A stretch of DNA of 64,000 bases from Luteimicrobium sp042670205 (GTDB taxonomy: Bacteria; Actinomycetota; Actinomycetes; Actinomycetales; Cellulomonadaceae), in the NCBI RefSeq assembly GCF_042670205.1, contig NZ_JBHUWD010000011.1:26013-90012 (forward strand), given 5' to 3'. The translations under genes were made by a program, and so were the position numbers. The notes below the pieces were generated by a model. It was given only the letters and a program-made list of their open reading frames with translations, was not told where the DNA came from and made no database searches. Each line of letters starts with the position of its first letter. Position 1 is the stretch's first letter. Positions 63,983 to 64,000 of this stretch are shown here, piece after piece.

Positions 63983-64000
63983 CGTCAGCGCGAGCTGACG
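63983..64000. terminator. Small hairpin at the right edge
   Basis: CGTCAGC (63983-63989) and GCTGACG (63994-64000) enclose a GCGA tetraloop. It may end a gene lying beyond the window; nothing else is visible in 63892-64000. Confidence 0.3.

Overview
The window is GC-rich, densely packed, Actinomycetota-type chromosome. Codons end overwhelmingly in G or C, GTG starts are frequent, and neighbouring genes are often joined by 4-base ATGA or GTGA overlaps. The mycothiol gene mshB, the succinylase branch of the diaminopimelate pathway (dapE, dapD, dapC), a 7Fe ferredoxin next to dapC, two carbohydrate or peptide ABC systems and many TetR, MarR and HxlR regulators fit a high-GC Micrococcales organism such as Cellulomonadaceae or Promicromonosporaceae. 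That placement is inference; I see no rRNA, tRNA, CRISPR array, transposase, integrase or phage gene.

Layout. 1-7.8 kb: lysine and peptidoglycan precursor genes (dapE, dapD, dapC), citrate synthase, ferredoxin, a membrane-anchored transglycosylase-like protein followed by a 29-bp tandem repeat. 7.8-12.7 kb: a tight four-gene operon of a TetR regulator, an MFS exporter, a PLP-dependent alanine-racemase/D-threonine-aldolase-like enzyme and a lactone-oxidase-type flavoenzyme. 12.8-14.5 kb: a DUF4097 protein divergent from an unusual HTH regulator, with repeated operator-like motifs between them. 14.5-19.5 kb: a four-gene overlapping operon of VanW protein, prephenate-dehydratase-like protein, prephenate dehydratase and prephenate dehydrogenase. 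19.6-23.4 kb: a membrane protein, mshB and typA. 23.6-30.8 kb: an oligopeptide ABC system (substrate-binding lipoprotein, two permeases, fused double ATPase) interrupted by an oppositely oriented PH-domain gene.

31-47.8 kb is more accessory: an FMN 2-hydroxy-acid oxidase, DinB protein, lipoprotein, two methyltransferases, alpha/beta hydrolase, rifamycin ADP-ribosyltransferase (arr), LysR/NmrA/DUF1772 cluster, a frameshifted gene, an HxlR-GNAT fusion with a YciI protein, and a small nucleotidyltransferase island bounded by a 25-bp direct repeat of the 3' end of ychF. Then come ychF, GNAT, rmuC and a TetR/aldo-keto reductase pair with two clear operators. 47.8-64 kb: an ECF sigma factor with its DGPF partner, ispH, xseA-xseB, a PfkB sugar kinase convergent with a sugar ABC transporter operon, carbonic anhydrase, an RNA methyltransferase, fumC, a MarR/FUSC pair and a double GNAT protein.

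The most unusual non-coding signals are: a nested-hairpin element found twice, 26-30 nt downstream of typA and of fumC, with a conserved core but different self-complementary outer arms; the ychF 3'-end duplication; two tandem repeats (29 bp and 21 bp); and three convergent gene pairs whose stop codons share one CTAG.
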